This document shows, piece after piece, positions 11,717 through 20,655 of a stretch of 64,000 nucleotides of DNA (position 1 is the stretch's first letter; the number at the start of each line of letters is the position of its first letter). The notes under the pieces are model-generated. The model was not told the DNA's origin. It saw only the letters and a list, made by a program, of their open reading frames with translations, and made no database searches. Source of the DNA: Streptomyces antibioticus. Lineage in GTDB: Bacteria; Actinomycetota; Actinomycetes; Streptomycetales; Streptomycetaceae. Location of the stretch: assembly GCF_001514065.1 (NCBI RefSeq), contig NZ_KQ948422.1, positions 930,001-994,000 of the forward strand. The letters run 5' to 3'. A program made the position numbers and the translations under genes.

Positions 11717-12079
11717 TCACAAGGACGGCGGTGGTCCGGTGACCCGCAGATGGAAGGCGTCGGCGGAGGCCACGACCGCCGCGAGATCGAACTCCGGCGG
11801 CAGGTCCCCCGCTTCGGCGACCGGGGTGCCGTTGGCCCGGAAGTACTCCTCTACGAAGGCCGGGCTGAACAGCACCGCGATCCGCGCCCCTTCCGGCGAG
11901 CGCACCAGATAGCTGTGCGGAACGCCGCGCGGCCCGTACGCGACCTGTCCGGGCACCAGGTCGTGGCGCTGGTCACCGACTAAGAACGTCACCTCGCCGT
12001 CGAGGAGGAACCAGACCTCCTCCTCGTCCTCGTGGACATGGTGCGGGGGTGCGTGACCGACGGGGTCGGCGAACTCCAT
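11717..12079 (-). CDS. Small cupin-domain protein
   Basis: 120 residues, one cupin barrel. The metal-binding motif HHVHEDEEE (His14, His16, acidic residue near 20) and the second cupin motif GVPHSY are present. Relatives often have 30-40 more N-terminal residues. The frame is open upstream and encodes plausible extra sequence (VRSENDRL) but no ATG, GTG or TTG. A strong AGGAG site instead serves a three-codon ORF (AUG-ACC-GCC-UGA) whose stop overlaps the cupin AUG (UGAUG). The product is therefore either a shortened cupin started by termination-reinitiation or a truncated gene. Function unknown; possibly quercetinase-like. Confidence 0.7.
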   Translation of the reverse strand: MEFADPVGHAPPHHVHEDEEEVWFLLDGEVTFLVGDQRHDLVPGQVAYGPRGVPHSYLVRSPEGARIAVLFSPAFVEEYFRANGTPVAEAGDLPPEFDLAAVVASADAFHLRVTGPPPSL

Positions 12080-12195
12080 CAGGCGGTCATTTTCGCTCCT
12101 GACATGAGCACCGGCATGGTGAGGGGCTTCTTCTGGAACCGTGCGTTCGCTGAAACCGGCGGGGCTCCGTTCGCGGCCCGTGCTCTCACGGCGGG

Positions 12196-13023
12196 TCAGA
12201 GGGACTCGACGAGGCCGCCGTCGATGACGAAGTCGGCGCCGGTGATGTTCGCCGCCGCAGGACCGGCCAGGTAGACGACGAGGTCGGCCACCTCGGCCGG
12301 GCGGGTGAAGCGGCCGGTCAGCGACTGGCCTGCCGCACCGCGGGCCACCTCACGGGGATCGACGCCCCGGGACTCGGCGACCGTGGCGGCGACGCCGCCG
12401 GCGCCCTGCCACAGCGCCGTCTCCACCGGGCCGGGACCGATGGTGTTCACCCGCATGCCCTGCGGTCCGACCTCCTTGGACAGGGCCTTGCAGAAGTTGG
12501 TCAACGCCGCCTTGGCCGCGCCGTAGTCGATGACCAGCGGGTCCGGCAGCCTGGCGTTGACGGAGGAGACGGTGACGATGCGTCCCGCGCCGGTGGCGAG
12601 CAGGTGGGGCAGGGCGGCCCGGGTGGTGCGGACGGCGGCCATGAGGTTGACCGTGAACGTCCACTCCCAGTCCTCGTCGGTCACACTCAGGAAGCCGTCG
12701 ACCCGCGGCCGTACCGCGCCGACGTTGTTCACGAGGACGTCCACACCGCCGTGGACCGCAACCGCTTCGGCGACCAGCGCGGCCGGACCGTCGGAGGTCG
12801 CCAGGTCGACTTCCACGACGGTGAGTTCGGTGCCCTGCTTCACCAGTGCGTCGAGAGCTTCGGTAGGTTCCCTCGATCCGGCGACGACACGGGAGCCGGC
12901 CGCGAGGAAGGCCTCGACGACGGCCAGTCCGATGCCGCGCCCGGCGCCGGTGACCACGACGGTCCGTCCGGCGAGAGCCGCGTCGGCACCAGGGTGTGCG
13001 GTGCCCGGGGAGGTCGGCGTCAT
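12196..13023 (-). CDS. Short-chain dehydrogenase/reductase
   Basis: 275 residues. A classical SDR with nucleotide motif TGAGRGIG (25-32), NNVG at 99-102, and catalytic Ser153/154, Tyr167 and Lys171. It ends with the usual GADFVIDGGLVESL. The preceding hydrolase gene overlaps it by ATGA, so the two are translationally coupled and probably act on one pathway. Substrate unknown. Confidence 0.88.
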   Translation of the reverse strand: MTPTSPGTAHPGADAALAGRTVVVTGAGRGIGLAVVEAFLAAGSRVVAGSREPTEALDALVKQGTELTVVEVDLATSDGPAALVAEAVAVHGGVDVLVNNVGAVRPRVDGFLSVTDEDWEWTFTVNLMAAVRTTRAALPHLLATGAGRIVTVSSVNARLPDPLVIDYGAAKAALTNFCKALSKEVGPQGMRVNTIGPGPVETALWQGAGGVAATVAESRGVDPREVARGAAGQSLTGRFTRPAEVADLVVYLAGPAAANITGADFVIDGGLVESL

Positions 13024-13829
13024 CGTGCCTCCTCCGGACTGTGCTGCCGCAGCCAGGTGAGGACGGTGTCCGCGACCTCGCGCCAGCCGCCGTCGATCGT
13101 CAGGGAGTGCCCGCGGTCGGGGAAGTTGATGATGTCGGTGACGGCCTCGGAGTGCCGGTACTGCTTGAGGGTGGCCCGGGTGACGACCTCGGGGACCGTG
13201 TGATCCTTGCCGCCGGAGATGAGCAGCAGGGGGCCGCGTCCGCTGTTGTCCGTGGCGACCTTCGCGGGCGAGTGGGGGTTGAAGTTGGCGGCGGCGGCCT
13301 CGTAGAGCGGCTTGCCCGGTGCGGGGATGGTCCAGCGCTCGTACAGGGCCGCCGATTCCTCCTCCGCGACGGCGTTGCCGAAGGCGAACCGGAACTGCTC
13401 CGGGGTCAGGGAGACCGACCGGCGCTTGTTGGCCGGGTTCTTGAAGACCGGGAGCGTCGCCTTCAGCGCGGACAGCGGCAGGGGCAGCACGCCCTTGATC
13501 TGTGCGGCGTCGATCGCGACCGCGGCGGCGGCGCGGTCCTGGCCGAGCAGCTTCTGGGCGATCATTCCGCCGAAAGAGTGACCGATGAGGATGGGCCGGG
13601 CGGGCAGGGTCTCGATCAGGGCCGCGTAGTGTTCCACGACGTCGTCGATGCCGTATCCGGCGAGGTTCTCGGGGTTCTGACGCGCTTCCTCGACGGTGTC
13701 CGGGTCGCCGGGCCACCCGGGTGCGGAGGGGTCGTAGCCCTCCGCTCGGAACAGATCGATCCACGGTTGCCAGGAGGTGCTGTGCAGCCAAAGGCCGTGG
13801 ATGAAGACCACGGGAAGCGGAACGGTCAT
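13020..13829 (-). CDS. Alpha/beta hydrolase coupled to the SDR
   Basis: 269 residues. An HGLWLHSTSW oxyanion loop, nucleophile Ser85 in GHSFGG, an aspartate in GGKDHTVP and a histidine in DRGHSLT. No signal peptide, so cytoplasmic. ATG 13829 is preceded by GAGAGG. The stop overlaps the SDR start. A near-perfect inverted repeat lies about 70-90 bp upstream in the divergent region. Confidence 0.85.
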   Translation of the reverse strand: MTVPLPVVFIHGLWLHSTSWQPWIDLFRAEGYDPSAPGWPGDPDTVEEARQNPENLAGYGIDDVVEHYAALIETLPARPILIGHSFGGMIAQKLLGQDRAAAAVAIDAAQIKGVLPLPLSALKATLPVFKNPANKRRSVSLTPEQFRFAFGNAVAEEESAALYERWTIPAPGKPLYEAAAANFNPHSPAKVATDNSGRGPLLLISGGKDHTVPEVVTRATLKQYRHSEAVTDIINFPDRGHSLTIDGGWREVADTVLTWLRQHSPEEAR

Positions 13830-13898
13830 GGGCGGGCCTCTCTTGTGTGGGTGCGCCGACCCGGCATGCGCCCACGAAACCCGAACCCCGCCGCACTC

Positions 13899-13921
13899 GC
13901 ACCGGGGTGACACCCCAGTGC
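13899..13921. promoter_or_regulatory. Inverted repeat in the hydrolase/phosphatase divergent region
   Basis: GCACCGGGGT (13899-13908) pairs with ACCCCAGTGC (13912-13921) over 10 positions with one mismatch and a 3-nt loop. Its position between divergent genes suits an operator. Confidence 0.4.
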
Positions 13922-14043
13922 TCCGGCGGGGCCGGCCGGGCCAGTACTGCTCGCGTCCCGGGACACCAAGGCGCCGCTATCATCCAATATGAGTAATTTG
14001 TCGCGAACACCCTCAACATGGTGAAGATCCTTCGGAGCGGTCC

Positions 14044-14874
14044 ATGTCCCGCAAGGGCCCCGCGCACGACGGCGACGAGCTGCTGGCCAGGCTCAGCTCG
14101 CTGACGGCTCAGGCGCGTGAGCAGGCGGAGCTGCAGCGGTCCCAGGTCGAGCTGGCCATCGCCCTGCAGCGCGGCATGCTGCCCGCGGAGATGCCCACGG
14201 TGCCCCGCTACCACCTGGCCGTGCGCTACGTACCGGCACACCACGGCCTCAATGTGGGCGGCGACTGGTACGACGCCTTCTACCTGCCGGACGGCCGGAT
14301 CGGCCTGTCCATCGGGGACGTACAGGGCCACAACATCGAGGCCGCCGCCTTCATGGGGCAGGTACGCGTCTGCCTGCGCGCACTCGCCTCCGTGACGAGT
14401 GAGCCCGGCGAACTCCTCGCCCAGACCAACGATCTCCTCCTGTCCCTCGGCGCCGACCTCTTCGCCACCTGCACCTTCATGCGCCTCGACCCGTCCACCG
14501 GGGTGCTGGAGAGCGCCCGCGCCGGCCATGTCCCCAGTGTCTGGGCGACGGCGGACGGGAAATCCGGCATCGGCAGCGACGAAGGCGGTCCGCCGCTGGG
14601 TGTCGGGGCCGGCATGACCTACCCCGTGACCCGGTACCGGCTCACCACGGGCGGTGTGTTCGTCCTGCTCACGGACGGCGTCGTCGAGGGGCCCTCGATG
14701 GAGGTCGACCAGGGCCTGGACCAGGTCGTACGACTCGCCGGCATCGCCGCCGTGGCCGGGATGGACGCGGGCGCGCTCGCCACCGCCGTGATGCGGGGCG
14801 CCGACCAGGTGGGACACGAGGACGACGCCGCCGTGCTGGTCGTCGGCCACGACGGAATCGAAGCTCAGCTGTAG
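14044..14874 (+). CDS. SpoIIE-type (PP2C) serine phosphatase
   Basis: 276 residues. A short N-terminal coiled-coil (about 10-40, Gln/Glu-rich) leads into a PP2C-like SpoIIE domain with metal-ligand motifs VGGDWYDAF and IGDVQGH, and a terminal HEDDAAVLVV motif. Such proteins dephosphorylate anti-anti-sigma factors. No GAF, PAS or kinase domain is attached, so the input is unknown. The next gene encodes a MASE1-type membrane sensor, which could provide it (inference). Confidence 0.9.
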   Translation: MSRKGPAHDGDELLARLSSLTAQAREQAELQRSQVELAIALQRGMLPAEMPTVPRYHLAVRYVPAHHGLNVGGDWYDAFYLPDGRIGLSIGDVQGHNIEAAAFMGQVRVCLRALASVTSEPGELLAQTNDLLLSLGADLFATCTFMRLDPSTGVLESARAGHVPSVWATADGKSGIGSDEGGPPLGVGAGMTYPVTRYRLTTGGVFVLLTDGVVEGPSMEVDQGLDQVVRLAGIAAVAGMDAGALATAVMRGADQVGHEDDAAVLVVGHDGIEAQL

Positions 14875-14924
14875 GGCCGCATACAGCCGCTCCCACGTCG
14901 CCGGAACGGCCGCGTCGGTGTCTG

Positions 14925-15950
14925 ATGGCTTGTGTGGTGGGTACCGAGAATCTGCGCCGGACCGGCGTCGTCGCCCTCCAGGTGCTGGCCGTCGCCGGCT
15001 GCTACTACGCCGCGGGACGGCTCGGGCTCCTGCGCAATCTGGCCGTCGAAGGGGCGGTGTTCACCCCCATCTGGCCGCCGACCGGTATCGCGGTGGCCGC
15101 CCTGCTGGTCTTCGGGCTGCGTGTCTGGCCCGGCATCGCCCTCGGCTCCCTGCTCGTCATCATGCACCTCACTTCGCTGCGACCCGAGGTGCTGGGCAAT
15201 CTGGTGGGCAACACCGCCGCGCCCGTCTGCGCCTGCCTCATGCTCCGTGCGGTGGGCTTCCGTACCGATCTCAGCCGGTTCCGGGACGGCTTGGCCCTGG
15301 TGTTCCTCGGGGCCCTGACCGGCATGCTGATCAGCGCCACGGTGGGCGTCGGCATGCTCGTGATCACAGACCGGCTCCACGGTCACGGCCTCTGGGAGGT
15401 GTGGCTGGCGTGGTGGGTGGGTGACGCGATGGGGGTCCTGATCGTCACGCCGCTCCTGCTGGCGCTCCACGGGGCACGCTGGCCCCCGCGCCTGTCCCGC
15501 TGGCAGGAGGCCACCGGACTTGCCCTCATCACCTGCGGCTCCGTCGTACTGGTCACCCACAGCAGCCTCAGTGTGCTGTTCCTCGTCTACCCGCTGCTGA
15601 TCTGGACCGCCCTGCGCTTCCAACTGGTCGGCAGCATGCTCTGCGCACTTTTCACCTCCGTCATGGCCACCGTCGCCGCCACGGAGAGGGCCGGCCCTTT
15701 CGAGGGCCTGGACCAGATCGAAGTGATGATCAAACTGCAGGCGTTCAACGGCACCATGGCCCTCACCGCCCTGCTGCTCTCCGCCGTGATCACCGAGCAG
15801 CGCAACACCCGACGCTCGGTGGAACGGGCCTGCCAGGAGCTCGTCGAGGTACTCGAGCACCTCACCGCGGGCAATACGCCACCGGACGGGCCGACACGGC
15901 CGGACGGGGAGCCCGAGGGCAGACCGCGACAGAGGGAGCCGGGCCGCTGA
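14925..15950 (+). CDS. MASE1-domain integral membrane protein
   Basis: 341 residues with about eight hydrophobic helices (15-290) of the MASE1 sensor family (TPIWPPTGIAVAALL, WWVGDAMGVLIVTPLLL). A short cytoplasmic tail (about 290-341, charged and Pro-rich) carries no histidine kinase or GGDEF domain. It may act with the SpoIIE phosphatase 50 bp upstream. The ATG at 14925 is used here, but a GTG at 14937 is equally possible; neither has a strong ribosome site. Confidence 0.8.
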   Translation: MACVVGTENLRRTGVVALQVLAVAGCYYAAGRLGLLRNLAVEGAVFTPIWPPTGIAVAALLVFGLRVWPGIALGSLLVIMHLTSLRPEVLGNLVGNTAAPVCACLMLRAVGFRTDLSRFRDGLALVFLGALTGMLISATVGVGMLVITDRLHGHGLWEVWLAWWVGDAMGVLIVTPLLLALHGARWPPRLSRWQEATGLALITCGSVVLVTHSSLSVLFLVYPLLIWTALRFQLVGSMLCALFTSVMATVAATERAGPFEGLDQIEVMIKLQAFNGTMALTALLLSAVITEQRNTRRSVERACQELVEVLEHLTAGNTPPDGPTRPDGEPEGRPRQREPGR

Positions 15951-15987
15951 GCCACCCCCAGGGTCCGAGCCACCACACAGCTGAACT

Positions 15988-16001
15988 GTCCGGATCCGGA
16001 C
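15988..16001. repeat. 14-bp perfect palindrome between convergent genes
   Basis: GTCCGGATCCGGAC lies between the MASE1 stop and the MFS stop. It lacks a free loop, so a protein site or chance are as likely as a terminator. Confidence 0.35.
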
Positions 16002-17639
16002 TCACGCGTCGGGGAGGGTGCTGTCAGGCACCCGCGCGATGGCGTGTACCAGCGCCGCCAGCATCACGACGGCCCCCAGCAGAAAGGCGGCGTGCAGGGC
16101 ATCGGCATAGGCCTCCCGGAAGGGACGGGACAGCACAGCGTCCAGACGAGCGAGGGCCGAGGAGTCCCGGGGCTCACCATTGCCGCCCGGCCCGAGCAGC
16201 GAGGTGATCACCCGCGCATTGCCGGGCTGCTCGGCAAGGGCACGAAAAGGGGCGTTCCGCGACGCGGCCGAGATCCGCTCGTGGACGTGGGACGCGGTGG
16301 ACGAGAAAACGACGGAGAGGAAGAGCGCCGTGCCCACGGTGCCGCCGCTGGTGCGGAAGAAGTTGACCGCGGCCGTCGCGGCCCCCATGTCGGATCGCGG
16401 TGTCCCGGACTGCGCCAGCGTCGTCATCGTCTGCATCGCGGCACCCATGCCCGCGCCCAGCAGCACCATTCCCGCGGTCACGACGAGCATCGAACTGCCC
16501 AGACCCAGACCGGCACAGACCAGCAGCCCGAGGGCCAGACAAGCCACCCCGGCCACCAGGCAGGGTTTGATACGGCCGGTGCGGGCGATGATCCGCCCCA
16601 CCACCAGGGTCGTGACAAGGCTGGCGGCGGCTGTGGGAAGGGAGGCCAGCCCCGCCTCCACCGGGGTCATGCCCTGCACGAGTTGCAGGTAGAGGGGCAG
16701 GGTGACGGCCGCGCCGAACACCCCGAACCCGACCATGAAGTGCAGGGTGACGCCCAGCCGGAAGACATGGGCACGGAAGAGCCGCAGCGGCAGCAGAGCC
16801 GCGTCGCCGGCGCGCCGCTCCACCGCGACGAAGACGGCCAGGCCGAGCACTCCGGCGCCGTAGAGCGACCAGGCGGTGCGCGATCCCCAGCCCCAGGCTC
16901 CGCCCTGTTCCGCCGCCACCAGCAGCGGGGCCGCTGCGGCGACCAGGGCGACGGCGCCCAGTACGTCGAGCCGGTGACGTACAGGCCGGTGCGGCACGCG
17001 CAGCAGCCGTAGGACCATCACCAGGGCCAGCGCGGCCAGGGGGAGGTTGATCAGGAAGATCCAGCGCCATCCGGCCACCCCCAGCAGCGCGTCCTGTCCG
17101 GCGAGGACGCCTCCGACGACCGGGCCGGCGAGGGCGGCGGTGCCGAACACCGCGGTGTAGAAGCCCTGGTATCGCCCGCGCTCTCGAAGGGTGGTGACAT
17201 CGGCGATCACGGTCATCGCGAGCGAGGCCAGTCCGCCACCGCCCATGCCCTGGACCGCCCGGAAGACGGCCAGTTCGGTCACGGAGCCGGCTGCCGCGCA
17301 CAGCAGGGAGCCGACGGCGAACAGGGCGATCGCGGTGGCGTAGGTGCGCCGGCGGCCGAAGATGTCCGCGAGTTTCCCGTACATCGGGCCGACGACCGTG
17401 CCGGTGACGAGATAGGCGGTGGTCACCCACGCTTGTTGGCTCAGCCCGTGCAGATCGTCGGTGATCGTCCGCAGGGCCACGGAGATCACCGTCTGGTCGA
17501 GGGCCGACAGGAACAAACCCAGCATGACGCTGGTCAGGACGGCCTTCCTACGGCGGTGCGACAGTCGCACGACCGGCTCGACGGAGGCGTCGGCCTGCGG
17601 GCTCGGCGGCTTCTTCACCTCGCTCGGCCCGTCATGCAC
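16002..17639 (-). CDS. MFS drug/product exporter, DHA2 (14-TM) family
   Basis: 545 residues with 14 predicted membrane helices. Motif A-like GKLADIFGRRR and the DHA2 motif C region GPVVGG mark a proton antiporter of the EmrB/QacA class. It starts at GTG 17639, overlapping the end of the glycosyltransferase gene by 8 bp, so the two are co-transcribed and coupled. It probably exports the product of the neighbouring glycosyltransferase and LOG-acyltransferase (inference). Confidence 0.87.
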   Translation of the reverse strand: MHDGPSEVKKPPSPQADASVEPVVRLSHRRRKAVLTSVMLGLFLSALDQTVISVALRTITDDLHGLSQQAWVTTAYLVTGTVVGPMYGKLADIFGRRRTYATAIALFAVGSLLCAAAGSVTELAVFRAVQGMGGGGLASLAMTVIADVTTLRERGRYQGFYTAVFGTAALAGPVVGGVLAGQDALLGVAGWRWIFLINLPLAALALVMVLRLLRVPHRPVRHRLDVLGAVALVAAAAPLLVAAEQGGAWGWGSRTAWSLYGAGVLGLAVFVAVERRAGDAALLPLRLFRAHVFRLGVTLHFMVGFGVFGAAVTLPLYLQLVQGMTPVEAGLASLPTAAASLVTTLVVGRIIARTGRIKPCLVAGVACLALGLLVCAGLGLGSSMLVVTAGMVLLGAGMGAAMQTMTTLAQSGTPRSDMGAATAAVNFFRTSGGTVGTALFLSVVFSSTASHVHERISAASRNAPFRALAEQPGNARVITSLLGPGGNGEPRDSSALARLDAVLSRPFREAYADALHAAFLLGAVVMLAALVHAIARVPDSTLPDA

Positions 17640-18876
17640 CGGACTGTCCGACAGCGGCGAGGATCTCCTCGGCGACCTGCGCCGCTCCCTCCGTGCCCAT
17701 GACCGTCGCCAGTCCCCGCCAGTCCACGTCCGCGTCCCCCGCTCGGCGGACCGCGGTCACGACCCGTGACCGTAACTCGTCCTGGAGCGGTGCCAGGTGC
17801 CGGGACGCCCGGGCCATCCCGTCGTGGACGACGCCGTGGGCGGCGGCTTCGCCCTGTCTGCGTGCCTCGATCACGGCCTCCTCGTCGAACACCTGGGCCG
17901 GCCAGGCGAGCCTGGTGTCCGAGCCCGTCGCCTCCTGGTGGAAGCGGGCGTTGAAGATCTGGCTGACGTTCTGCGGGGGCAGGGTGACCGTCGGGACGCC
18001 GTACGTACTCGCTTCCAGCAGGGTGGTCAGGCCCGGCGAGGTGAGCAGCAGGTCGCAGCGGTCCATGGCCGCGACGAAGTCGTCGTGGACCAGGGGGCCG
18101 AACTCCACTGTGAGGCCCTCGGGTACGTGAGCGGCCAGTTCGTCGATCAGGTCGGGGGTGAGGTTGCCGGCCACCCGCACCGCGCCCGCCTCGCAGTCGG
18201 CAAGTGCCCGCAGCACAGCGGGGATCACGGCCCGCGGGTAGGTGCGCCACTCCGGCAGACCGGGGGCCTGCATCCCGCCGAGGCTCACCAGCGCCTGTCG
18301 CGGCCGACCGGGTGTGCGGGGACTGTCCCGCTCCCCCGTCCGGACCGCCGCCTCCGGAGGTCCGTCCACCGTGCGCCGCGCCGGGCCGATCGGCGGCACC
18401 ACCGCGTCGACCCACCGCAGCCGCTTCGCCGACTCGACCACCGCCCGGCTCTCCTCACCCATCCGCGGGGAACGTTGAGCGCAGTAGGCGGCGGCTTCGA
18501 GGGGCAGCCAGGCCAGATCCCCCTCCGACCACAAGAAGGGCAGGCTGTCGAGGAACACGGCCGGAACGCCCGCGGCCTCGAGCGACTTGGCGGTCGGCCC
18601 GTCGAGCACGCATAACCCCGCCCGTATGCCCTCCGCGTGGACGATCTCCGCGATCCGCGCGGTGTCGGTCCCCTTCACCTCGTACCAGCGGTCGATGCCG
18701 GATCCGGCCAGCAGTGGCCGGCCCAGGTCCGTACTCAGCCCGACCACCCGTGGTGGCACGACGCACAGTCCGCGCAGAGCCCGCAGGACGGAGTCGAGCT
18801 TTCCTGCGCTGCCCCAGCCGAACGAGACACCGGCGACGGCGAGCACCAGCGGCCGGTCCACGGAATGCGTATTCAT
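17632..18876 (-). CDS. GT-B glycosyltransferase, possibly cytosylglucuronate-synthase-like
   Basis: 414 residues. The N-terminal motif GVSFGWGSAGKL (16-27) and a C-terminal donor-site stretch (LLLTSPGLTTLLEAS) indicate a GT1/GT28-like two-domain fold. The opening motif reminds me of the hydroxymethylcytosylglucuronate/cytosylglucuronate synthases of nucleoside-antibiotic clusters, but I cannot confirm this by alignment. ATG 18876 is chosen over the upstream in-frame start (18921) because GAGGG precedes it and homology begins there. It is coupled to the MFS exporter and divergent from the LOG-acyltransferase fusion. Confidence 0.7.
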   Translation of the reverse strand: MNTHSVDRPLVLAVAGVSFGWGSAGKLDSVLRALRGLCVVPPRVVGLSTDLGRPLLAGSGIDRWYEVKGTDTARIAEIVHAEGIRAGLCVLDGPTAKSLEAAGVPAVFLDSLPFLWSEGDLAWLPLEAAAYCAQRSPRMGEESRAVVESAKRLRWVDAVVPPIGPARRTVDGPPEAAVRTGERDSPRTPGRPRQALVSLGGMQAPGLPEWRTYPRAVIPAVLRALADCEAGAVRVAGNLTPDLIDELAAHVPEGLTVEFGPLVHDDFVAAMDRCDLLLTSPGLTTLLEASTYGVPTVTLPPQNVSQIFNARFHQEATGSDTRLAWPAQVFDEEAVIEARRQGEAAAHGVVHDGMARASRHLAPLQDELRSRVVTAVRRAGDADVDWRGLATVMGTEGAAQVAEEILAAVGQSGA

Positions 18877-19023
18877 ATCGCCCTCGATTTCGTCGAGAAT
18901 CGGCAAAAAACTTCGATGCACACTTCAAGCAGCCAAAGCCGCGGTAAACAATCGACAAGCCATTGCGGGAAGCTTCTGGCGTGCTTCAGTGTAGAAACAG
19001 GAGCGCATCGAGTTGGCTTCTTG

Positions 19024-19041
19024 ACGTCTTTCTTACGTCTT
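19024..19041 (+). promoter_or_regulatory. Heptamer direct repeats with 11-bp period before the LOG-acyltransferase gene
   Basis: ACGTCTT occurs at 19024-19030 and 19035-19041, separated by 4 bp. Heptamers with a 4-bp spacer (11-bp period) near the -35 region are the arrangement bound by SARP pathway activators. The first copy overlaps a TTGACG (19021-19026), and a weak -10-like TTACCT lies at 19053-19058. The surrounding region 18877-19096 is noticeably AT-richer than the genes. Confidence 0.4.
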
Positions 19042-19096
19042 CGGCAATTCCTTACCTCAGCAGAAATCGAGCTGTTTTCATTGGGGGGTACGCACT

Positions 19097-20641
19097 GTGT
19101 CCGTGACCAGCGTGACCGTGTTCTGCGGAGCCTCGCCGGGCCACCGTCCCGGCCATCTGCGCATGGCCGGAGAGCTGGGCCGCGCGCTGGCCGAGGCGAA
19201 ACTGCGCCTGGTGTACGGCGGTGCCCGCACCGGCCTCATGGGGGCGGTGGCCGACGGAGCCCTGGCCGCCGGGGGCTCGGTGACCGGCGTCGTACCCAGC
19301 CGCATGCTGCCGTACGAGATCGCACACACGGAACTCACGGAGCTGGAGGTGGTGGCCGACATCCACGCGCGCAAAGCGCGCATGGCCGAACTGGGGGACG
19401 CCTTTGTGGCCCTGCCCGGCGGTCTGGGTACGGCGGAGGAACTGCTGGAGGCGCTGTCCTGGGCACAGTTGCACATCCACCGCAAGCCCTGTCTTCTCCT
19501 GGACCCGGACGATTTCTACGCTCACCTGCTGCGCTTTCTGGAGCACGCCGAGGACGAGGGATTCCTGCGCGCGCGGGACCTGGAGCGGATCGTGGTGTGC
19601 AGGTCGACACAGGAGGTGATCGAACACCTCGTGGGCACGGCGCCGGTGGCTCCTCCACCGTCGCCGCCCGCCGTACTGCCCCAGGGGCGGACCGCCTTCC
19701 TGTTCTCCGGGGCCGGATCGCAACAGGCCGGCATGGGCCGCGAACTCCAGGCCGCCTTCCCGGTGTTCGCCGCTGCGCTCGACGAGGTCTGCACCCTGCT
19801 CGACCCGTATCTGGACCTGCCCCTGCGGGACGTCATGTTCGCCGAGGCCGGCACACGAACCTCCGCACTGCTCGACCGGATCACCTACGGGAACCCCGCC
19901 ATTTTCGCCCTCCAGGTGGCGCAGTTCCGGCTGCTGGAGAGCTGGGGCCTACGGCCGGACGTGGTGCTCGGCTACTCGGCGGGCCGCATGGCCGCCGCAC
20001 ACGTCGCGGGTGTCTTCTCGCTGCCGGACGCCTGCCGGGCCGTCGGCACCCTGTCCCGGCTCATGGCAACGCTGCCGGAGACGGGCGCCATGGCCGCCCT
20101 GGAAGCCGTACCGGCCGAACTGCCCGCGACCGACGGGGTGGTGATAGCGGCGGTCAACAGCCCACGCGCCGTGGTCGTCTCCGGCGACCGGGACGCGGTG
20201 ACAGCCCTGCACGACGCATGGGTGGGACGTGGACGGCGCAGCCGGATCCTGCGGGTGAGCCTGGCGATGCACTCACCGCAACTCGACCCGATGCTGGACG
20301 ACTACGCCAAGGTCCTGCGCGCCATGAAACTGAGGGTGCCGCACACCCCCCTGATCTCCGACATCACGGCGCAACCCGTCCGTGCCGAGGCCACCACACC
20401 CGAGTTCTGGATCCGGGAGCTGCGCGAACCCGTCCGCTTCGCCGACGCGGTCGACCGGCTGCACCGGGACGGCGTGACCACCGGCCTCGAACTGGGCCCG
20501 GGCGAGGTGCTGTCCGGCATGCTCGGCGACTGTCGTCCCGACACGGGCCAAGGAATCAGGGCCTTGGCGATGTGCCGGGACTGGCCGGCCCTGCACAGAG
20601 GCGCCGAGCTGTCCGGAGCACTCGCCGACGCCCCCGCGTGA
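19097..20641 (+). CDS. Fusion of a LOG-family nucleotide phosphoribohydrolase with a malonyl-CoA-type acyltransferase domain
   Basis: 514 residues. Residues 1-180 form a LOG/TIGR00730 domain ([23 protein letters not shown] and PGGLGTAEE at 107-115), the family that releases free nucleobases from nucleoside 5'-monophosphates. After a Pro-rich linker (about 180-195), residues 196-500 form an acyltransferase domain ([19 protein letters not shown] with Ser294, [11 protein letters not shown]). The usual GHSxG is GYSAG, so the nucleophile is kept but its neighbour is changed. No acyl carrier protein or ketosynthase lies in the window. GTG start with GGGGGG upstream. It is divergent from the glycosyltransferase/exporter pair. 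Confidence 0.85.
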   Translation: MSVTSVTVFCGASPGHRPGHLRMAGELGRALAEAKLRLVYGGARTGLMGAVADGALAAGGSVTGVVPSRMLPYEIAHTELTELEVVADIHARKARMAELGDAFVALPGGLGTAEELLEALSWAQLHIHRKPCLLLDPDDFYAHLLRFLEHAEDEGFLRARDLERIVVCRSTQEVIEHLVGTAPVAPPPSPPAVLPQGRTAFLFSGAGSQQAGMGRELQAAFPVFAAALDEVCTLLDPYLDLPLRDVMFAEAGTRTSALLDRITYGNPAIFALQVAQFRLLESWGLRPDVVLGYSAGRMAAAHVAGVFSLPDACRAVGTLSRLMATLPETGAMAALEAVPAELPATDGVVIAAVNSPRAVVVSGDRDAVTALHDAWVGRGRRSRILRVSLAMHSPQLDPMLDDYAKVLRAMKLRVPHTPLISDITAQPVRAEATTPEFWIRELREPVRFADAVDRLHRDGVTTGLELGPGEVLSGMLGDCRPDTGQGIRALAMCRDWPALHRGAELSGALADAPA

Positions 20642-20655
20642 ATGCGGTTCACACC

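Noticed and set aside
15988-16001. Terminator between the convergent MASE1 and MFS genes
   Set aside because: The 14-bp palindrome has no loop; listed only as a palindrome.
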